Under the pieces are notes generated by a model. That model had not been told where the DNA came from. It did not search any database and saw only the letters and a program-made list of their open reading frames with translations. The position numbers were made by a program, and so were the translations under genes. From NCBI GenBank assembly GCA_934700335.1, contig CAKUXM010000012.1, positions 1 through 44,057 of the forward strand: a stretch of DNA of 44,057 bases, written 5' to 3'. Source of the DNA: an uncultured Candidatus Melainabacteria bacterium (lineage in GTDB: Bacteria > Cyanobacteriota > Vampirovibrionia > Gastranaerophilales > Gastranaerophilaceae). How positions within the stretch are numbered: the first letter of the stretch is position 1; every line of letters begins with the position of its first letter. Positions 23,178-31,426 of the stretch are shown here, one piece after another.

Positions 23178-25667
23178 ATGGAAAATATATTAGATAAATT
23201 AAATGAAGAGCAAGTTGAAGCTGTAAAAGCTATGCAAGGACCTGTTTTAGTACTTGCAGGTGCAGGCAGTGGAAAAACTCGTGTTTTGACTTCAAGAATT
23301 GCGTATATAATTCAACATGGAGTTCCTCCCAGAGAAATTTTAGCGGTTACATTTACAAACAAAGCTGCTAAAGAAATGAGAGAACGTCTTGAAAACATGC
23401 TTGGAGAAAAAGCTGCTAAATATATGTGGGTAGGGACATTCCACAGTATTTGCGGGAGAATTCTAAGACAAGATATTGATAACTATACTTTCAAATCTTC
23501 AAATAAAAAACTTGATAAAAACTTTACTATTTACGATGAACAAGATGCTTTAAATGTTATTAAACAAGCGATTAAAAAATTAAATCTAGACGATAAAAAA
23601 TATCAACCAAAAGTTATAAAAGCTCATATTTCAAACGCTAAAAACAAAATGATGGATGCATATACTTATGCAACTTATGCACGAGATTTTCTATCTCAAA
23701 AGATTGCTGATGTGTTTGAAATCTATGAAAACACTTTGAATAATAACAATGCTATCGACTTTGATGATATGCTTATGATTACAGTTAAACTCCTTGAACA
23801 ATGTCCAGAAGTTAGACAAAAATATTATGACAAATTTAAACACATTTTGGTAGACGAGTTTCAAGACACCAACTTGGCTCAATACAGACTTGTAAAACAA
23901 TTATATACAAATGGTCAAGAAGATTATGACAAAACCCGTTCACTATGTGTTGTAGGTGATGTTGACCAATCAATTTATAGTTGGCGTGGTGCTGATTACA
24001 GAATTTTGTTGAACTTTAAAAAAGATTTTCAAGATACAAAAATGATTAAACTTGAAAAAAATTATCGTTCAACTGAAAACATCTTGAAAGCTGCAAATTC
24101 AATAATTGAAAATAATGATGAGCGAGTAGATAAAGTTTTGCGTTCAACAAAGGGTTCTGGTGAAAAAATTGTTGTCTATGAAGCAGAAGATGAAGCAGAT
24201 GAAGCAAACTTTATTGCAATGAAGATTAAACAAATAACTAATAAACAAGATTACAATAAATGTGCTGTTTTATATAGAACAAATGCTCAATCTCGTTCTA
24301 TTGAAGAAGCTTTTATGGCTTCCTCAATTCCGTACAAAATTTATGGCGGTTTGAAGTTCTATGATAGAAAAGAAATTAAAGATATTGTTGCATATTTAAA
24401 ACTTATCTACAATACAAATGATTCTGTAAGTTTTAGAAGAATTATTAATGTCCCAAAACGAGCAATCGGCGATACTACAATGCAAAAACTTCAAGATTTT
24501 GCAGACCAAAACGATATTAGCTTGTTTGAAGCAATTGACAGAATTGATGAAACAGATATTCAAAAGAAAACTCAATCAAAATTAAAAGATTTTCAAACTT
24601 TGATTTTAAAATTAAAAGATGCTGAAAGCAGATACAGTTTTGATGAATATATCGGACTTGTTATTGAAAAGAGCGGATATATTGCAGAACTCCAATCATC
24701 TAATAATCCAGATGATGAAACAAGAATTGAAAACTTACAAGAATTGGTTAACGTAGCAAGTGAATTTGAACCAGAAGAAATCGACAATACATTGGGTGAA
24801 TTCTTGGCTCAAATTGCTTTGGTTTCTGATACAGATAATGTTGAACAAATTTCAAACAATGTTACACTTATGACTCTTCACTCAGCAAAAGGTCTAGAGT
24901 TTCCATACGTGTTCTTAGCTGGTTTAGAAGAAGGTATGTTTCCTCATTCAAGAACTTTTGAATCTAAATCGGAACTTGAAGAAGAAAGACGTCTTATGTA
25001 CGTTGGTGTAACTCGTGCTGAAGAAGAATTGTTTATAACATACGCAAAAAGAAGACTTCTTTGGGGAGATTACAAATATAATCCTCCTTCAAGATTTTTA
25101 GAAGAAATTCCTTCAAGCGTTATGGATACAAGTTACAACGAAACAATGACTGCACCTTCAAAACCTGCATTCAAAAGAGCTGTTGAAACTATTAAAACTA
25201 CAAGATTTAACGATGATGGTAGAATTATGTCATCTTCTGGTTTTGGTAAAAACTTTGTGGCTCCGCAAAATAGAGGTCTGGCTCAAAATACTCAAAAGAG
25301 TTTTGTTGTTCACAAACACAAAAATATTTCTGAAGGTGCAGGACAAATTCTAAAAAGAACGCCTATTTCAAGGGAAAAAGAAGAAGAAAAAATTAAAAAA
25401 TTTTTTGAAGATAACAAAATCAAAAGAAAAATTGAAGAATCTAAACAGCGTGAAAAAGAGGCTCAAGAGAAAAAAGAACGTGAAATTCAAGAACATAATT
25501 CTTTTGAAATTTTTAATGCTGGGGACAGAGTATTTCACGAAAAATTCGGTATCGGAACAATTCTTGATGTAATGGAAATTGGCGAAAGCTCTATGTATAC
25601 TGTTGATTTTGGTCGACAAGGTAAAAAAGCACTTGATACAAGTTATGCAAATTTAAAGAAATTTTAA
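23178..25667 (+). CDS. pcrA: UvrD/PcrA-type ATP-dependent DNA helicase
   Basis: A 3'-5' superfamily 1A helicase of 829 residues acting in repair and in removing stalled complexes. Motifs: GAGSGKT (28-34), TFTNKAAKEM, GTFHS, DEFQDTN, GDVDQSIYSWRGAD, NYRST, TLHSAKGLEF and YVGVTRAEEEL. After a charged, Lys/Glu-rich linker, the last 50 residues (GDRVFHEKFGIGTILDVME...) form the Tudor-like tail that in PcrA/UvrD contacts RNA polymerase. The ATG is chosen because NEEQVEAV then sits at the usual distance from the N-terminus; an in-frame GTG 12 bp earlier is possible, and AGGG lies too close to the ATG to decide. Single gene, followed by prs. Confidence 0.95.
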   Translation: MENILDKLNEEQVEAVKAMQGPVLVLAGAGSGKTRVLTSRIAYIIQHGVPPREILAVTFTNKAAKEMRERLENMLGEKAAKYMWVGTFHSICGRILRQDIDNYTFKSSNKKLDKNFTIYDEQDALNVIKQAIKKLNLDDKKYQPKVIKAHISNAKNKMMDAYTYATYARDFLSQKIADVFEIYENTLNNNNAIDFDDMLMITVKLLEQCPEVRQKYYDKFKHILVDEFQDTNLAQYRLVKQLYTNGQEDYDKTRSLCVVGDVDQSIYSWRGADYRILLNFKKDFQDTKMIKLEKNYRSTENILKAANSIIENNDERVDKVLRSTKGSGEKIVVYEAEDEADEANFIAMKIKQITNKQDYNKCAVLYRTNAQSRSIEEAFMASSIPYKIYGGLKFYDRKEIKDIVAYLKLIYNTNDSVSFRRIINVPKRAIGDTTMQKLQDFADQNDISLFEAIDRIDETDIQKKTQSKLKDFQTLILKLKDAESRYSFDEYIGLVIEKSGYIAELQSSNNPDDETRIENLQELVNVASEFEPEEIDNTLGEFLAQIALVSDTDNVEQISNNVTLMTLHSAKGLEFPYVFLAGLEEGMFPHSRTFESKSELEEERRLMYVGVTRAEEELFITYAKRRLLWGDYKYNPPSRFLEEIPSSVMDTSYNETMTAPSKPAFKRAVETIKTTRFNDDGRIMSSSGFGKNFVAPQNRGLAQNTQKSFVVHKHKNISEGAGQILKRTPISREKEEEKIKKFFEDNKIKRKIEESKQREKEAQEKKEREIQEHNSFEIFNAGDRVFHEKFGIGTILDVMEIGESSMYTVDFGRQGKKALDTSYANLKKF

Positions 25668-25740
25668 TATAACGTAAAGGAACTGATTTTTTTTTATTTT
25701 TTTCTTATAATATTTGTATGAGTGCAAGCGAGGAAAAAGT

Positions 25741-26739
25741 ATGAAAAATGAATTAGACGGAAAAATTATTCCGACACACGATATCAAGTTATTTTCAGGA
25801 AGATCAAACCCTAAATTAGCCGAAGAAATAGCACAACACTTAGGTACAACTGTTGGACCTATGGTTATTAAAGATTTTTCTGACGGCGAAATTTATGTTC
25901 AAGTGCAAGAAAGTGTTAGAGGTGATGACGTATTTATCGTTCAACCTACTTGTAAGCCTGTAAACCAAAATTTAACTGAACTTTTAATCATCATTGATGC
26001 GTTTAAAAGAGCAAGTGCAAAATCGATTACAGCCGTAATTCCTTATTATGGTTACGCAAGACAAGATAGAAAAACTTCTGGTCGTGAAGCAATTACTGCA
26101 AAATTGGTTGCTGATTTGTTAACAACAGCAGGTTGCTCAAGAGTTTTAGCAGTTGATTTACATTCTGGTCAAATTCAGGGTTTCTTTAATATTCTTGTTG
26201 ACCATATTTTTGCAACATCAATTTTGGTTAATCATATTAAAGAATTGGGTTTAAAATCAGAAGATTTAGTTATAGTATCTCCAGATACTGGCGGTGTTAA
26301 ACGTGCAAGAAACTTCGCAAAAGACTTGAAATGTCCTTATGCGATTATCGATAAACGTCGTGATAAACACAACGAAGCAATCGCTAATTGCGTTATCGGT
26401 AATGTTAAAGGTAAAACTTGCGTAATGTGCGACGATATTATTGACACAGCTGGTTCTATAACAGAAGCTGCTAAATTGCTAAAAAAAGAAGGTGCAGAAG
26501 ATATTTATGTTTGCGCTGTTCACCCAATTTTCTCAGGTCCGGCAATTCAACGATTGAATGATGCACCAATTAAAGAGGTTGTTATTACAAATACAATTCC
26601 TCTTGATACATCAAAATTACCTCCAAAAATTAAACAACTTTCTGTTGCTAATTTGTTGGCACAAGCTATTTCAAGAATTCATGATGATGAATCTATTAGT
26701 TCATTGTTCGGTTTTGAAAAAGAAATGAAAGTTGACTAA
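25741..26739 (+). CDS. prs: Ribose-phosphate pyrophosphokinase (PRPP synthase)
   Basis: Makes 5-phosphoribosyl 1-pyrophosphate from ribose 5-phosphate and ATP, for nucleotide, His and Trp synthesis. Visible: LFSGRSNPKLAEEIA, DGEIYVQVQESVRG, PYYGYARQDRK, DLHSGQIQGFF, VVSPD-type SPDTGGVKRAR, DKRR and the PRPP loop DDIIDTAGS (from D231). The start is the ATG with GAGG 9 bp upstream; a TTG-started extension of nine codons has no ribosome site. TATAAT at 25706-25711 is the likely -10 box. 332 residues, normal for the class I enzyme. Confidence 0.96.
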   Translation: MKNELDGKIIPTHDIKLFSGRSNPKLAEEIAQHLGTTVGPMVIKDFSDGEIYVQVQESVRGDDVFIVQPTCKPVNQNLTELLIIIDAFKRASAKSITAVIPYYGYARQDRKTSGREAITAKLVADLLTTAGCSRVLAVDLHSGQIQGFFNILVDHIFATSILVNHIKELGLKSEDLVIVSPDTGGVKRARNFAKDLKCPYAIIDKRRDKHNEAIANCVIGNVKGKTCVMCDDIIDTAGSITEAAKLLKKEGAEDIYVCAVHPIFSGPAIQRLNDAPIKEVVITNTIPLDTSKLPPKIKQLSVANLLAQAISRIHDDESISSLFGFEKEMKVD

Positions 26740-26751
26740 AAATCAGTACAA

Positions 26752-26793
26752 GAAAAAAAAGAGGCTCGATAATTTCAAGCCTCTTTTTTTTTC
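26752..26793. terminator. Bidirectional terminator between prs and the hydrolase-fold gene
   Basis: GAGGCT (26761-26766) pairs with AGCCTC (26778-26783), extended by flanking A8 and T-runs, around an 11-nt loop. It serves both convergent genes. Confidence 0.88.
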
Positions 26794-26806
26794 TTGTAAA
26801 GTTAAA

Positions 26807-27739
26807 TTATTTCTTTGTTGCTGATTTACCAGCTTTTTTTAATTTAGCTTCTCTCGCAGCTTTTAATCTTGCAGCTTTAGCAGCTTTAGCGGCAGCTGCC
26901 TTAGCTTTTGCTGCGGCTAAGCTTGCCGGTGTAATAGGCGTTAATCTGCCTTTAAAATAAGCCTTTAACCAATATGTAATTTGGTATTCAAGTTCAGGAT
27001 ACCCTTTTAATAAAGTCATTCCCATTCCGCCTTTTGGCATATTTAAGGCATCAAAATTACCTTGTGCAAACTTTGCTAATTTTGATTGTTGAGAAATGGA
27101 AAGAGCATCAGTTGAGCTTGCTATTGCAAGGATTGGTGCTAATCCTATTTCTGTCATTGCAACAGGAATGTATAACCCTTTAATTGACATCATTGGGGAG
27201 AATAATACTAATGCCTTCGGTTTTACAGGTAGGGCTCTTGCAACAAGAATACCTGTATTCGCCCCAATATCGCTACCAATAATTGCATAATCACTAAAAT
27301 TAAATCTTTTGTGTTTTGCTTTTACATATTGCATAACATACAAAACATCAGAAGGATACAATGCGTAAGTGTCATTTTTAAAATATTGCCAAGCTCTTTG
27401 TCTTAGTGTCTTTGTGTAAACACTTTTGCCATGACCTCTTAAATCCATACCAACTGTTGCAAATCCGGCATAATTTAATTTGTTTTCTAACCCTACAAAT
27501 GAGGTGTGATTTCCACCTAATGAGTGTAATAAAATTACAACAGGGTATTTATCCATACGAGTTTTAGGATAAGAAACATACGCTTTGATTACAAACCCGT
27601 CTTTTGTTTCTACGTCGTATGTTTTGTGTACAACCGGATTAAACGGTTTAGCTGATTTTTTACTTGCATTTGCAGCGAAAACTGGAGTTATCGCAAACAA
27701 ACATAAAATAATTAAAATAAATGATTTAATAAGTTTCAT
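26807..27739 (-). CDS. Secreted alpha/beta hydrolase-fold protein with missing catalytic residues
   Basis: The first 22 residues are a signal peptide (hydrophobic core, cleavage after PVFA). The body has the fold landmarks LLHSLGGNHTSF (oxyanion region) and GMDLRGHGKS. The nucleophile elbow, normally GxSxG, reads GSDIG (155-159), putting Asp at the nucleophile position, and no His at all occurs after it, so the usual Ser-His-Asp triad is absent. The last ~45 residues are low-complexity Ala/Lys/Arg. It may be a non-catalytic binding protein of the envelope, with the basic tail touching acidic polymers; this is inference. The start at 27739 is chosen over an ATG two codons upstream because the promoter predicts transcription starting exactly there. 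Confidence 0.82.
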   Translation of the reverse strand: MKLIKSFILIILCLFAITPVFAANASKKSAKPFNPVVHKTYDVETKDGFVIKAYVSYPKTRMDKYPVVILLHSLGGNHTSFVGLENKLNYAGFATVGMDLRGHGKSVYTKTLRQRAWQYFKNDTYALYPSDVLYVMQYVKAKHKRFNFSDYAIIGSDIGANTGILVARALPVKPKALVLFSPMMSIKGLYIPVAMTEIGLAPILAIASSTDALSISQQSKLAKFAQGNFDALNMPKGGMGMTLLKGYPELEYQITYWLKAYFKGRLTPITPASLAAAKAKAAAAKAAKAARLKAAREAKLKKAGKSATKK

Positions 27740-27745
27740 AAACAT

Positions 27746-27774
27746 ATTATACTCTAATTTGGTAATTTTGTTAA
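27746..27774 (-). promoter_or_regulatory. Promoter giving a leaderless mRNA for the hydrolase-fold gene
   Basis: Minus strand: TTAACA, 17 bp, TATAAT, a near-consensus sigma-70 promoter. The -10 box ends 7 bases before the A of ATG 27739, so transcription should start on the start codon itself. No ribosome site is present. Confidence 0.75.
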
Positions 27775-27811
27775 CATATTGTTACAAAATACTCTAAAAA
27801 AAGTAAATTTT

Positions 27812-27839
27812 TTGAGAGAAAAATACTTATATATAATAT
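27812..27839 (+). promoter_or_regulatory. Probable promoter of the MgtE-N-like gene
   Basis: TTGAGA (27812-27817), 16 bp, TAATAT (27834-27839). It predicts a leader of about 25 nt containing AGAGGAT. Confidence 0.45.
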
Positions 27840-27870
27840 AAGAGAGATTAAAGAGTTCAGAGGATTATAA

Positions 27871-28782
27871 ATGTCAATAAAAATAGATGCAAATTTAAGT
27901 GTTTTACAAAATAAGTTAAGCATTTCTACTCAAAGAATGGAAATGTATGCTGAAAAAACAGTTGACCAAATTATTGAATCTGAAGCAAAAGCTGGTAATT
28001 CAAGAGCTGTTCAATATGCAAGAGAATTATATGGCAACTCATCTCAATTAGTTAAAGCATTCTCTCTTGATAATCCAAGCAATAAATTAGCTCTTCTTCA
28101 AGAAATGAATGAAAAAGACATCGCTGAACTTTTACCTCAAATTGAAGACCAAGGTTTGATGTTAGGTTTAAACTTTTTCACACAAGACAAAATGTTAAAA
28201 TTATTAGAAGATGCTCCAATCGAAGAAGTTGTTAATATGACTTTAACAGTTTTACCTTTAAATGATGTTTTAGAAATGATTCCTTCTAAAGAATTAGACA
28301 AATTTGCCAAAAACAAAGATTTAGATAAAGATTTAGTTTTAGATTTTATCGGTCAATTACCTCCAGAAGTTTTGGCTCAAATGATTGAATCTGTAACTGG
28401 TGTGCCTCTTGAAGAAGAAAATTTGGATCCAAAAGAATTAACAAAGATGATTGCAGGTTTCGACAAAGATACATACCAAGATGCAATGGTTGCAATGGAT
28501 TCAGATGCTTTAAGATCATTAATCGCTATGATGTCAAAAAAAGAGCCAGAAGTTTTACAATTATTTGATGCTAAAAACTATACAAAATCTTTAGCAACAT
28601 TACAAAAACCTGATATGATGAAAGGCACAATCGCTTTAACTCCAGAAACAATGGTTGAAATGTTAGGAGAATTACCAAAAGAATTGATGGCAATCGTTGC
28701 AACTCAAGTTGATGCTAAAGACTTCGCAGAAATCTTAGTTAAAAAACACCAAGATATCTTAGAATCAATTATTGCTGCGTAA
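27871..28782 (+). CDS. Helical-repeat protein resembling MgtE N-terminal/FliG-type repeats
   Basis: 303 residues, acidic, no signal peptide or membrane segment. From residue ~75 the chain is a series of 30- to 35-residue units with the pattern xxLxxLLxxxPxExxxxM, for example IAELLPQIE, MLKLLEDAPIEEVVN, VLEMIPSKELDKF, LDFIGQLPPEVLAQMIE, LRSLIAMMSKKEPEV and MVEMLGELPKELMAIV. This resembles the superhelical N-domain of MgtE and the related FliG middle domain. It has no transporter part, so a Mg2+ channel is excluded; a cytoplasmic scaffold is likely. I cannot assign a process. Ribosome site AGAGGAT; its end overlaps the convergent pncC by 14 bp. Confidence 0.72.
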   Translation: MSIKIDANLSVLQNKLSISTQRMEMYAEKTVDQIIESEAKAGNSRAVQYARELYGNSSQLVKAFSLDNPSNKLALLQEMNEKDIAELLPQIEDQGLMLGLNFFTQDKMLKLLEDAPIEEVVNMTLTVLPLNDVLEMIPSKELDKFAKNKDLDKDLVLDFIGQLPPEVLAQMIESVTGVPLEEENLDPKELTKMIAGFDKDTYQDAMVAMDSDALRSLIAMMSKKEPEVLQLFDAKNYTKSLATLQKPDMMKGTIALTPETMVEMLGELPKELMAIVATQVDAKDFAEILVKKHQDILESIIAA

Positions 28783-29311
28783 TTTGATAATTAGATTTAA
28801 TAAATTCAAGTAAGAACGTTAGGGCTTCCTCAGAAAATAGGAACTTTAACGTTCTTCTACTTAGATGCGAATTTAATTTTAATTCTTTAACTTCAATATT
28901 ATATTTATTTTTAATAGCGATATAAGCTGTTCCCGCAGGTCTACCGCCAGCAGTTTGAGGACCTGCAACACCTGTTATGGATAAACAAATGTCTCTATTT
29001 GTTTTTCTGAACAATCCTTCAGCCATTGCCATTGCGCATTCTTTACTTATAACACCGTATTTTTCTAAAACTTCTCTATCAACACCTAAAGTATCAACTT
29101 TTGCATCTTCAGAATATGTAATAAAGTTTTCTTTAACGTATGTAGAGCTTCCGGAAATATCTGTAAGTCTAGAACTAATTAACCCTCCTGTACAACTTTC
29201 AGCTGTTGCAACAGTAAGCGAAAAACTGAACAATTGTCTTGCCACCGCTTGTTCTTTCTTAGAGGTTAATTGCATATATAAAATTTTTAAGTTTTCAAAA
29301 AATTTCTTCAT
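28769..29311 (-). CDS. pncC: CinA C-terminal-type nicotinamide-nucleotide amidase
   Basis: PncC deamidates nicotinamide mononucleotide to nicotinate mononucleotide, recycling NAD. The signature AESCTGGLIS is at 38-47 with S39 as catalytic serine, followed by the family TYVKENFITYSEDAK and SITGVAGPQTAGGRPAGTAYIAI. The N-terminal half of full CinA is absent, so this is the stand-alone form. 180 residues is about 15 more than E. coli PncC; a start at the internal ATG 29275 is possible, but neither start has a ribosome site and the promoter favours the outer one. Convergent with, and overlapping, the upstream helical-repeat gene by 14 bp. Confidence 0.9.
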   Translation of the reverse strand: MKKFFENLKILYMQLTSKKEQAVARQLFSFSLTVATAESCTGGLISSRLTDISGSSTYVKENFITYSEDAKVDTLGVDREVLEKYGVISKECAMAMAEGLFRKTNRDICLSITGVAGPQTAGGRPAGTAYIAIKNKYNIEVKELKLNSHLSRRTLKFLFSEEALTFLLEFIKSNYQITQQ

Positions 29312-29320
29312 TTGATAAAA

Positions 29321-29349
29321 ATTTTATGAATAAATTAACTCATTGTCAA
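29321..29349 (-). promoter_or_regulatory. Promoter giving a nearly leaderless pncC mRNA
   Basis: Minus strand: perfect TTGACA, 17 bp, TAAAAT. The predicted start near 29313-29314 leaves at most 3 nt before the ATG at 29311. No ribosome site exists. Confidence 0.72.
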
Positions 29350-29392
29350 CTAAAATATTTATAAAAAAATAATTCGAGTGTAAAATAAACAC

Positions 29393-29421
29393 TTTAAAAA
29401 TAAAATTTTTTGTTTTATAAT
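29393..29421 (+). promoter_or_regulatory. pyk promoter
   Basis: TTTAAA, 17 bp, TATAAT (perfect -10 box) predicts a start near 29428 and a 24-nt leader with GAGAGG. It is back to back with the pncC promoter. Confidence 0.65.
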
Positions 29422-29451
29422 TTGCATGTATGAAATCTTGAGAGGTAAGTT

Positions 29452-30885
29452 ATGAAAAACAATATTAAAACTAAAATTGTTGCTACACTTGGACCAAGTT
29501 CAAATACAAAAGAAATGATTAAAGAACTTGTTGAAGCCGGTGTTACAATGTTCCGTTTGAACTCTTCACACGGTGATTTTGAACAACATTTAACAAACCT
29601 AAATTATATTAGAGAAATTGAAAAGGAATTAGATACATTAATTCCAGTGTTATTAGACTTGCAAGGTCCAAAAATCAGAGTTGGTTTATTAGATGAACCA
29701 ATTAAAATTGAAAAAGACCAAGTGTTGAAATTTAGACATCAAGATAAACTGGAAAATGACATTATTCCTGTAGATTACGAAGGTATTGCTAAAGACGTTA
29801 ATGTTGGTTCTAGAATTTTGATGGACGACGGTAAAATTTCATTAGAAGTTTTAAAAGTTGAAGGTGATATCGTATTTGCGAAAGTTATCGCTGGTGAATT
29901 GTTGAAGCAAAGAAAAGGTATTAATATACCAGGTTCTTGTGGTAGTATTCATGTTTTAACAGACAGAGACAAAGAATTCGTAAAATTCGCTATTGATAAC
30001 AAAATTGATTATTTAGGTTTATCATTCGTAAGAAATGCAAAAGATATTACTGAATTGAAAAACTTAATTGAAGAAAACAAAGGAAAAATTAAAATTATAT
30101 CTAAAATTGAAAAACCACAAGCAATCAAAAATATTGATGAAATTATTGAAAAATCATCAGGCATCATGGTTGCCAGAGGTGATTTAGGTATTGAAATTTC
30201 ACCAGAAAAAGTTCCAATTGTTCAAAAAGAAATTATCAAAAAAGCAAATGCTCAAAGAAAAGCCGTAATCGTTGCAACACAAATGTTGGAATCAATGATT
30301 GAAAACCCAATTCCAACAAGAGCAGAAGCATCTGACGTTGCAAACGCAATCATTGACGGTACTGATGCAATTATGTTATCTGGTGAAACTGCTGCGGGTA
30401 AATATCCAATTGAAGCAGTAAAAATGATGACTTCTATTGCAGAAGAAATTGAATACAGCCGCTTAATGCAACATAACCATTACGATGCAGAAACTTTAGA
30501 AATTAATAAAAATGATAGTATCGCTATCTGTTCAGCTGTAATTGATATGGTTGATAAGATTAAAGTTAAAGCTATTATCACATTTACAGCTAGTGGCTAT
30601 ACTGCAAAATTACTTTCAAAAGCAAAACCTACTGTTCCAATTTTAGTATGTTGCCAAAGTAAGAGAAACTGCAGAAGATTAAAATTATATAGCGATATTT
30701 ATCCTATTGATATTAATTTTGACGGTGAATTTACAGAAGAATCACTTAAAGAATTTAATAACGTATTAATTAACAAATACGGTTTAAAGAAAGGTGATAC
30801 AATTATCTTCACTGGTGCAATTCCTGATTTAATGAGTGGTAAAACAAACTTCATTAAAATCCATGAACTTGGCTCATTAAGTTAA
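29452..30885 (+). CDS. pyk: Pyruvate kinase
   Basis: Converts phosphoenolpyruvate and ADP to pyruvate and ATP, the last step of glycolysis. Landmarks: KIVATLGPSS, MFRLNSSHG, LDLQGPKIRVG, SKIEKPQAIKNIDEI with the catalytic Lys, GIMVARGDLGIE for metal binding, and ATQMLESMIENPIPTRAEASDVANAI. 477 residues is the standard length, with the C-terminal effector-binding domain present and no extra PEP-utiliser domain. Clear ribosome site GAGAGG. The hairpin at 30913-30946 follows it. Confidence 0.97.
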   Translation: MKNNIKTKIVATLGPSSNTKEMIKELVEAGVTMFRLNSSHGDFEQHLTNLNYIREIEKELDTLIPVLLDLQGPKIRVGLLDEPIKIEKDQVLKFRHQDKLENDIIPVDYEGIAKDVNVGSRILMDDGKISLEVLKVEGDIVFAKVIAGELLKQRKGINIPGSCGSIHVLTDRDKEFVKFAIDNKIDYLGLSFVRNAKDITELKNLIEENKGKIKIISKIEKPQAIKNIDEIIEKSSGIMVARGDLGIEISPEKVPIVQKEIIKKANAQRKAVIVATQMLESMIENPIPTRAEASDVANAIIDGTDAIMLSGETAAGKYPIEAVKMMTSIAEEIEYSRLMQHNHYDAETLEINKNDSIAICSAVIDMVDKIKVKAIITFTASGYTAKLLSKAKPTVPILVCCQSKRNCRRLKLYSDIYPIDINFDGEFTEESLKEFNNVLINKYGLKKGDTIIFTGAIPDLMSGKTNFIKIHELGSLS

Positions 30886-30912
30886 TGTTTTTTAAAGAAA
30901 TAATGACAATGA

Positions 30913-30951
30913 GACTCCCTTACGTTATGATTAATGTAAGGGAGTCGTTTT
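30913..30951 (+). promoter_or_regulatory. Hairpin enclosing the ribosome site of the next gene; possible pyk terminator
   Basis: GACTCCCTTAC (30913-30923) pairs perfectly with GTAAGGGAGTC (30936-30946), an 11-bp stem with a 12-nt loop. It is followed by only GTTTT and then the ATG at 30952. AAGGGAG in the 3' arm is the only Shine-Dalgarno candidate (7 bp from the ATG) and is fully paired. So it may act as a weak terminator after pyk and as a translational lock on the 154-residue gene. Confidence 0.75.
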
Positions 30952-31416
30952 ATGAATATCAAACTAGCACAAAAAGCCGTAAAAAAGAGCACTTTTTCAA
31001 CAGAAGAAGATGAGTTTAATGAACTTTCAACATCTGCTCTTTTAGCAAGAAAATCTGTACCTTTATTACACAGAGAATTAGCTAATAACTATGTTTTAAT
31101 CAAAAGAATTTATAAATTCCAAGCTGTTAAATCTGCATTGACTCAAGCAGATAAGTTAATGTTGGAAAAATATGATTTTCAACCTTTGGCAGAAACTTCA
31201 ATTGAAAAGGTTAATAGAGAATTAGAATTAATGAGAAATATGTCGGCAAACGAAAATGAAGAAACAAGAAACGATTCAGACGAATTAATAAAAATCAGAA
31301 CAAAAGAATTAAAATATATTGTTGCAAGTCGATATTCAAGTTTTTGCAGCGAATTAAATAACGGCTATATGGCGCTAGAAAGATATTTTGAAGAAATTTC
31401 AAAATATTATTCATAA
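30952..31416 (+). CDS. Unknown 154-residue helical protein
   Basis: No family recognised. It is a charged, almost entirely helical protein without signal peptide or membrane segment, with probable coiled-coil stretches around 40-70 and 85-130 (IEKVNRELELMRNMSANENEE). One cysteine. Two facts are notable: its ribosome site lies in the hairpin directly upstream, and its stop codon is 10 bp before proB, so proB, proA and tyrA probably share its transcript. It could be a small regulator or scaffold of that operon, but nothing in the sequence proves it. Confidence 0.7.
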   Translation: MNIKLAQKAVKKSTFSTEEDEFNELSTSALLARKSVPLLHRELANNYVLIKRIYKFQAVKSALTQADKLMLEKYDFQPLAETSIEKVNRELELMRNMSANENEETRNDSDELIKIRTKELKYIVASRYSSFCSELNNGYMALERYFEEISKYYS

Positions 31417-31426
31417 AGGATAAACA

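Noticed and set aside
24466..24472. ATCGGC within pcrA as a minus-strand sigma-28 box
   Set aside because: Coding sequence, no matching AAACTTTA on the proper side and no gene it could serve.
28769..28782. The 14-bp overlap of convergent genes as a sign of a wrong stop or frameshift
   Set aside because: Both proteins end normally for their families; short convergent overlaps occur in compact genomes.
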